Of a stretch of 64,000 bases of DNA, positions 59,867 through 64,000 are shown piece after piece. Under the pieces are notes generated by a model that was not told the origin of the DNA, made no database searches, and saw only the letters and a program-made list of their open reading frames with translations. The translations under genes were made by a program, and so were the position numbers. This DNA is from an uncultured Chitinophagaceae bacterium (GTDB lineage: Bacteria > Bacteroidota > Bacteroidia > Chitinophagales > Chitinophagaceae), in contig CAKZFX010000007.1 in assembly GCA_936908745.1 (NCBI GenBank), positions 1-64,000 of the forward strand, written 5' to 3'. Position 1 is the first letter of the stretch; each line of letters begins with the position of its first letter.

Positions 59867-61063
59867 ATGTCAAAATTCACCGACTACAATTTCGCAGGAC
59901 AAAAAGCACTCGTTCGTGTTGACTTTAATGTGCCATTGGATAAACAAAGTTTTGCGATCACCGACGATACAAGGATGACAGCGGCGGTGCCCACCATTCA
60001 AAAAATACTGAAAGATGGTGGCAGTGTGATTTTGATGAGCCATTTAGGACGTCCCAAAGAAGGCCCTGAAGAAAAATCGTCGCTGAAGCATCTGGTGCCG
60101 CATCTAAGCGAACTCTTAGGCGGCGTAACCGTGTTATTTGCCAATGATTGCATTGGCGAACAGGCTTACCTGACAGCCAGCATGCTAAAACCTGGTGAAG
60201 TATTATTGCTGGAAAACCTTCGTTTCTATAAAGAAGAAGAAAAAGGCGATGCGGGATTTGCAGAAAAACTGTCAAAGCTCGGTGATGTATGGGTGAATGA
60301 TGCGTTTGGAACAGCCCACCGTGCCCATGCTTCCACGGCTGTGATCGCCCAATTCTTTCCTTCCGAAAAAAAGATGTTTGGTTTGCTGATGGAAAGCGAA
60401 GTGGCCAGTGCGGAAAAAGTATTACATAATTCTGAGAAACCTTTTACCGCTATCATTGGTGGCGCCAAGGTTTCTGATAAAATACTCATCATCGAAAACC
60501 TGCTGGAAAAAGCAACCGATATTATCATCGGTGGCGGTATGGCGTATACATTTATGAAAGCCAAAGATGGTAAGATCGGTAACTCACTTTGTGAAGAAGA
60601 TCGTTTGCAAACAGCATTGGATATTTTGAAAAAAGCAGAAGAGAAAAATGTTTGTATTCACCTGCCTTCTGACTCCATGATCGCCGATAAATTCGCAGCA
60701 GACGCTGAGACTTCTGTTGCACCCAGCAACAATATCCCGGATGGCTGGATGGGACTGGACATCGGCAGTGCTGCCTGTGATCAATTCAGCAACGTGATCA
60801 AACAATCCAAAACCATTTTGTGGAACGGCCCGATGGGTGTTTTTGAAATGCCCAAATTTCAGCACGGAACAAAAACCATCGCCGTAGCGGTAGCCGAAGC
60901 AACAGAGGCCGGCGCCTTCTCATTAGTGGGTGGCGGTGACTCAGTAGCAGCGGTTAATCAATTCGGTTTTACTGACAAAGTAAGCTATGTGTCCACAGGT
61001 GGTGGCGCCATGCTGGAATACTTTGAAGGAAAAGAATTGCCCGGTATTGCTGCGGTTAAATAA
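59867..61063 (+). CDS. pgk: Phosphoglycerate kinase
   Basis: The 398-residue enzyme starts MSKFTDYNFAGQKALVRVDFNVPLD, the family signature, and has GGVTVLF, AIIGGAKVSDKI, LWNGPMGVFE and LVGGGDSVAAVNQFGF (nucleotide-binding). It transfers the acyl phosphate of 1,3-bisphosphoglycerate to ADP, the step after Gap. It lies 17 bases after the small membrane protein gene and converges with the sugar dehydrogenase with 5 bases between stops. Confidence 0.96.
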   Translation: MSKFTDYNFAGQKALVRVDFNVPLDKQSFAITDDTRMTAAVPTIQKILKDGGSVILMSHLGRPKEGPEEKSSLKHLVPHLSELLGGVTVLFANDCIGEQAYLTASMLKPGEVLLLENLRFYKEEEKGDAGFAEKLSKLGDVWVNDAFGTAHRAHASTAVIAQFFPSEKKMFGLLMESEVASAEKVLHNSEKPFTAIIGGAKVSDKILIIENLLEKATDIIIGGGMAYTFMKAKDGKIGNSLCEEDRLQTALDILKKAEEKNVCIHLPSDSMIADKFAADAETSVAPSNNIPDGWMGLDIGSAACDQFSNVIKQSKTILWNGPMGVFEMPKFQHGTKTIAVAVAEATEAGAFSLVGGGDSVAAVNQFGFTDKVSYVSTGGGAMLEYFEGKELPGIAAVK

Positions 61064-61068
61064 ACAAT

Positions 61069-62175
61069 TTACTTTTTTGTCACTTCAATAATACGGTCAT
61101 TATTGACACCGTTGCTGGTGCAGATATACACTTTGCCTTCGGGTGAAATACAGATATCTCTCATGCGGCCGTACTTGCTTACAAAAAAGTCTTTTGTTTC
61201 GGATACAGTGGAATGCGTATCGTCTAACTTCAATTGTACTAACCGGGAATCTTTTAATACAGACATCAGCAATGAATTCTTCCATTGTGGTATTAGATCA
61301 TGGTTGTAATAATCCAGCCCCGAGGGTGCAATAGTAGGTGTCCATGCCTTGATCGGTTCTTTTACATTATTAGCCGTACAGGAACTTTGTTCACCGGCTT
61401 CATTACAAAAACCTCTTACATCCGGCCAGCCATAATTTCTTCCTTTCTCAATAATATTTACTTCATCATCACTGCTGGGGCCGTGTTCTGAACTATATAG
61501 CTTGCCATTGGCAAAAACCAATCCCTGTGCATTGCGATGGCCCAGGCTCCAGTAAGGGTTGCCGGCAACAGGATTATCAGCGGGAACAGTACCATCGAGG
61601 TTCAGTCGTAATACTTTGCCACTGTTGGAATTTACATTCTGTGGCAAGGAGGTATTGTTCGCATCGCCTGTCGTAGCAAATAACTTATCGCCATTGATCA
61701 GCAACCGGCTTCCGTTGTGAATAGAAGAGGCGGCAATATTCTCTAATAAAGTAAGGGGAGACGTCAGCGTAGTACCATTATAGGTATAGCGAACGATCTT
61801 TTCACGGTAGGCGCCGCCGGCTGCATTATAATTATATACAACAAAAACATGCGGCGTAACGGTAAAATTCGGGTGCAAGGCCATTCCCAGCAATCCGCCT
61901 TCGCCATCTGTGGCCACTTCTGCAATCGTAAACACAGGTGTTACTGTACCCGTGGCCGGGTTCACACGGCTGATCTTTCCAGCTCTTTCCGTCATCCAGA
62001 TATGGTTATCGCTGCCCCAGGTGATCTCCCATGGGTAATTGAGCCCGGTGACAATCACCGAATCCTTGATCGTTACAGGTTCATTGGAGGAACCATTATC
62101 ATCCTTTTCGCAACCGGCCAATACAACTAATGAGACAAAAAACAGCAGGAGGGAGTAGATTTTGCAGGTATTCAT
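61069..62175 (-). CDS. PQQ-dependent sugar (aldose/sorbosone) dehydrogenase lipoprotein
   Basis: The 368-residue product has a lipoprotein signal (MNTCKIYSLLLFFVSLVVLAGC) and a six-bladed beta-propeller: GLNYPWEITWGSDNHIWMTE, GEGGLLGMALHPNF, NGSRLLINGDKLFATTGD, GHRNAQGLVFANGKLYSSEH, GRNYGWPDVRGFCNE, APSGLDYYNHDLIPQWKN. These match the glucose/sorbosone dehydrogenase family, with the propeller His and Arg positions kept. It would oxidise aldoses at the periplasmic side, if PQQ is available. It stands alone. Confidence 0.9.
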   Translation of the reverse strand: MNTCKIYSLLLFFVSLVVLAGCEKDDNGSSNEPVTIKDSVIVTGLNYPWEITWGSDNHIWMTERAGKISRVNPATGTVTPVFTIAEVATDGEGGLLGMALHPNFTVTPHVFVVYNYNAAGGAYREKIVRYTYNGTTLTSPLTLLENIAASSIHNGSRLLINGDKLFATTGDANNTSLPQNVNSNSGKVLRLNLDGTVPADNPVAGNPYWSLGHRNAQGLVFANGKLYSSEHGPSSDDEVNIIEKGRNYGWPDVRGFCNEAGEQSSCTANNVKEPIKAWTPTIAPSGLDYYNHDLIPQWKNSLLMSVLKDSRLVQLKLDDTHSTVSETKDFFVSKYGRMRDICISPEGKVYICTSNGVNNDRIIEVTKK

Positions 62176-62325
62176 ACTGATAAGATTGAAGCGAAATGAC
62201 GGCCAAAACCATGCCGCAGGGCAAAATCGGCGAAGCCATTCCTTTTCACCGGTGAAAAGGCGAAAAATTACTCCCGTGAAAATCGCAAATCACCTAATTT
62301 TAATTTCTAATAAAACAACGTCATC

Positions 62326-62922
62326 ATGAAAGGAACCCGTAATGTTGTATTGATCGGAATCGCAGCTCTCTTGGTAATCTTTTTAGCCTGGGGCTGCAAT
62401 GGCTGCAACAGTATTCGTACTGCTGACCAGGATGTAAAGAAAAAATGGAGTAATGTAGAAACGAACTACCAGCGCAGAACTGATTTGTATAGCAGCGTGG
62501 TAAAAACAGTGGAAGCGTCTGCCAACTTTGAAAAAAGCACATTGAGAGAAGTGGTGGAAGCAAGAGCGAAAGCGACTTCTGTAACTGTCGATATTGACGA
62601 TCCTAAAACATTGGAAGCATTCCAGAATGCACAGAATGGCCTGCAAAGCTCATTTGGGCGCCTGATCGCCTCGTTTGAAGCCTATCCTGATCTGAAGACG
62701 ACACAGGCTTTCCAGGGCTTCCAGGCACAGATAGAAGGCACGGAAAACAGGATCAACGTAGCACGGCAGGATTATAATGCCGCAGTGGAAGGCTACAACC
62801 TTAAAATTGTACGTTGGCCTAACAGTATGCTGGCAAGTATGATCGGCGCTAAAGAAAAAGCGTATTACAAAGCAGATGCGGGATCTGAAAAAAATCCTGA
62901 CATCCAATTCAACATTAAATAA
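62326..62922 (+). CDS. LemA-family protein
   Basis: The 198-residue protein has an N-terminal membrane helix (VVLIGIAALLVIFLAWGC) and the LemA domain: NSIRTADQDVKKKWSNVETN, YQRRTDLYSSVVKTVEA, and VARQDYNAAVEGYNLKIVRWP. LemA proteins are coiled helical proteins at the membrane with unknown biochemical role. It is followed by two TPM-domain genes, a common operon in this phylum. Confidence 0.92.
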   Translation: MKGTRNVVLIGIAALLVIFLAWGCNGCNSIRTADQDVKKKWSNVETNYQRRTDLYSSVVKTVEASANFEKSTLREVVEARAKATSVTVDIDDPKTLEAFQNAQNGLQSSFGRLIASFEAYPDLKTTQAFQGFQAQIEGTENRINVARQDYNAAVEGYNLKIVRWPNSMLASMIGAKEKAYYKADAGSEKNPDIQFNIK

Positions 62923-62931
62923 GCAGCCAAC

Positions 62932-63390
62932 GTGTTTTCTTTTTTCAAGAAGAAAAAATCATTGCTAAACGATGAGGACACAAGGGTGGTGGTCAAAGCC
63001 ATCCGTCATGCCGAGCAACATACCAGCGGCGAGGTAAGGGTTTATATCGAAAGCCATTGCCGCTGGATGGATGCTATTGATCGTGCGGCAGAAGTGTTCT
63101 TTTCCCTGCAAATGGAAAAAACAGAACAACGGAATGCCGTACTGGTGTATGTGGCATTGAAAGATCGTCAGCTGGCAGTCTTTGGCGACGAAGGTATTCA
63201 CCAGAAAGTAGGCACCGGCTATTGGAATAAAGTGGTGGAAGAAATGATCGGCAGCTTCAATAGTGACAACTATGCAGAAGGTATTGGCAACTGCGTGGTA
63301 CAGATAGGCGACGCCTTGCATCAGCATTTCCCTTATGATAAGCAAACAGATAAAAACGAATTGCCGGACGAAATTGTTTTTGGCAAATAA
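62932..63390 (+). CDS. TPM-domain protein, GTG start
   Basis: The 152-residue protein begins with GTG at 62932, nine bases after the LemA stop; no ATG lies early enough. After a basic start (MFSFFKKKKSLLNDED) it has a TPM domain: IRHAEQHTSGEVRVYIESHC, NAVLVYVALKDRQLAVFGDEGIHQKVG and YAEGIGNCVVQIGDALHQHF. No membrane helix and no signal. It is the soluble partner of the second TPM protein. Confidence 0.88.
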   Translation: MFSFFKKKKSLLNDEDTRVVVKAIRHAEQHTSGEVRVYIESHCRWMDAIDRAAEVFFSLQMEKTEQRNAVLVYVALKDRQLAVFGDEGIHQKVGTGYWNKVVEEMIGSFNSDNYAEGIGNCVVQIGDALHQHFPYDKQTDKNELPDEIVFGK

Positions 63391-63393
63391 CGA

Positions 63394-64000
63394 ATGAAAA
63401 AACTACTGGCAATACTTCTCCTGTTTGTTTCTGTAGCTGCTTTTGCACAGGTGGACAATGATGTTCCCTCACGTCCCAACCCGCCGAAACTGGTCAATGA
63501 CCTGACAGGGGAATTTCTGACAGCTTCGCAAGCACAGGCACTGGAGCAAAAACTGGTGGCTTATGACGACAGCACTTCCAACCAGATAGCCATAGTTATT
63601 GTCAATACGCTGAAAGGCCATGAGGCCAACGAATATGCGGTGGCATTGGGTCGTAAATGGGGCGTAGGTAATAAAGACTTCAACAACGGTATCGTTATCC
63701 TTATTTCAACCGGCGGAGGTGATGGAAACCGTGATGCCTATATTGCCACGGGCTATGGCCTCGAAGGCGCTGTTCCCGATTATACAGCCAAGCGCATGGT
63801 GGAGGATGAAATGATTCCTTACCTGAAGCAAGAGGAATATTACCGGGCCTTAGACAATACCACAGATGCGCTGATAAAAGCCATTGCGGGCGAATACAAA
63901 GCCCCGGCCAACTATGGCAGCAAAAATGATAAAGGCAGTTTCAAAACATGGATGATTCTGGCCATTATCGCTTTTATACTTATTTCAGGCTTCTTTGGCG
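63394..64000 (+). CDS. TPM-domain exported membrane protein (YgcG-like), truncated by window end
   Basis: The frame from ATG 63394 runs to the end of the window without a stop (202 complete residues). It has a signal peptide (MKKLLAILLLFVSVAAFAQ), the TPM domain with VNDLTGEFLTASQAQALEQK, NQIAIVIVNTLKGHEANEYA and LGRKWGVGNKDFNNGIVILI, IATGYGLEGAVPDYTAKRMV, and the beginning of a membrane helix (MILAIIAFILISGFF). It starts four bases after the previous gene. It forms the LemA-TPM-TPM operon. Confidence 0.92.
   Translation, partial: MKKLLAILLLFVSVAAFAQVDNDVPSRPNPPKLVNDLTGEFLTASQAQALEQKLVAYDDSTSNQIAIVIVNTLKGHEANEYAVALGRKWGVGNKDFNNGIVILISTGGGDGNRDAYIATGYGLEGAVPDYTAKRMVEDEMIPYLKQEEYYRALDNTTDALIKAIAGEYKAPANYGSKNDKGSFKTWMILAIIAFILISGFFG

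Overview
The window reads as chromosome of a member of the Bacteroidota, most likely the Chitinophagaceae. The evidence is the gene families (TonB receptor with a carboxypeptidase-regulatory-like plug extension, a CusA/CzcA pump fused to its outer-membrane channel, DUF983, DUF4386, DUF6122, several LytTR and single-domain receivers), promoter -7 boxes of the form TAnnTTTG, and moderate GC. No tRNA, rRNA, insertion sequence, integrase or CRISPR array was seen. The genes are chromosomal in character and run on both strands.

Layout. 1-3643: tail of an unknown gene, then a minus-strand iron pair (TonB siderophore receptor and PepSY membrane protein). 3985-13715: a plus-strand metal-efflux island made of a His-rich exported peptide, an RND pump fused to a TolC-like channel, a membrane-fusion lipoprotein, a P1B-like ATPase whose CPC motif reads SPA, a second His-rich exported protein, a HupE/UreJ permease and a membrane-anchored protein. 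14124-17849: an AraC regulator divergent from a frameshifted [2Fe-2S] ferredoxin gene, a P1B-4 ATPase with SPC and HEGST motifs, and a nitroreductase. 17850-18380: non-coding, holding a strong terminator and a 94-bp tandem repeat. 18381-28909: lipoproteins, a CARDB protein, two AraC regulators, a methyltransferase, a thioredoxin-fold protein, a serine hydrolase and three orphan receivers. 28930-38402: membrane and exported proteins (AI-2E transporter, nuclease, desaturase, S41 peptidase, and an exported-protein/metallopeptidase pair). 38421-45259: a signalling block with a PAS-GAF kinase, a PAS pseudo-kinase plus receiver, and a TPR kinase plus NarL regulator. 45737-50808: stress and storage functions (DUF892 ferritin-like protein, MscS channel, alpha-amylase) followed by two fused gene remnants. 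50814-54024: a LytTR two-component pair and an erythromycin-esterase-like protein. 54074-64000: NdpA, M28 peptidase, KptA, gap and pgk with a small membrane protein between them, a sugar dehydrogenase lipoprotein, and a LemA-TPM-TPM operon running off the end.

The strongest candidates for something undescribed are (i) the metal island, where an RND system, a P-type ATPase with an altered transport-site motif, HupE and two His-rich exported proteins sit in one run; (ii) the AraC/ferredoxin/P1B-4/nitroreductase module with its shared repeat operator and a one-base frameshift in the ferredoxin; (iii) a 20-bp-period direct repeat upstream of the LytTR two-component operon; and (iv) the exported protein/HExxH metallopeptidase pair at 35716-38402. 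Functional statements rest on motifs read by eye; no database search was possible.
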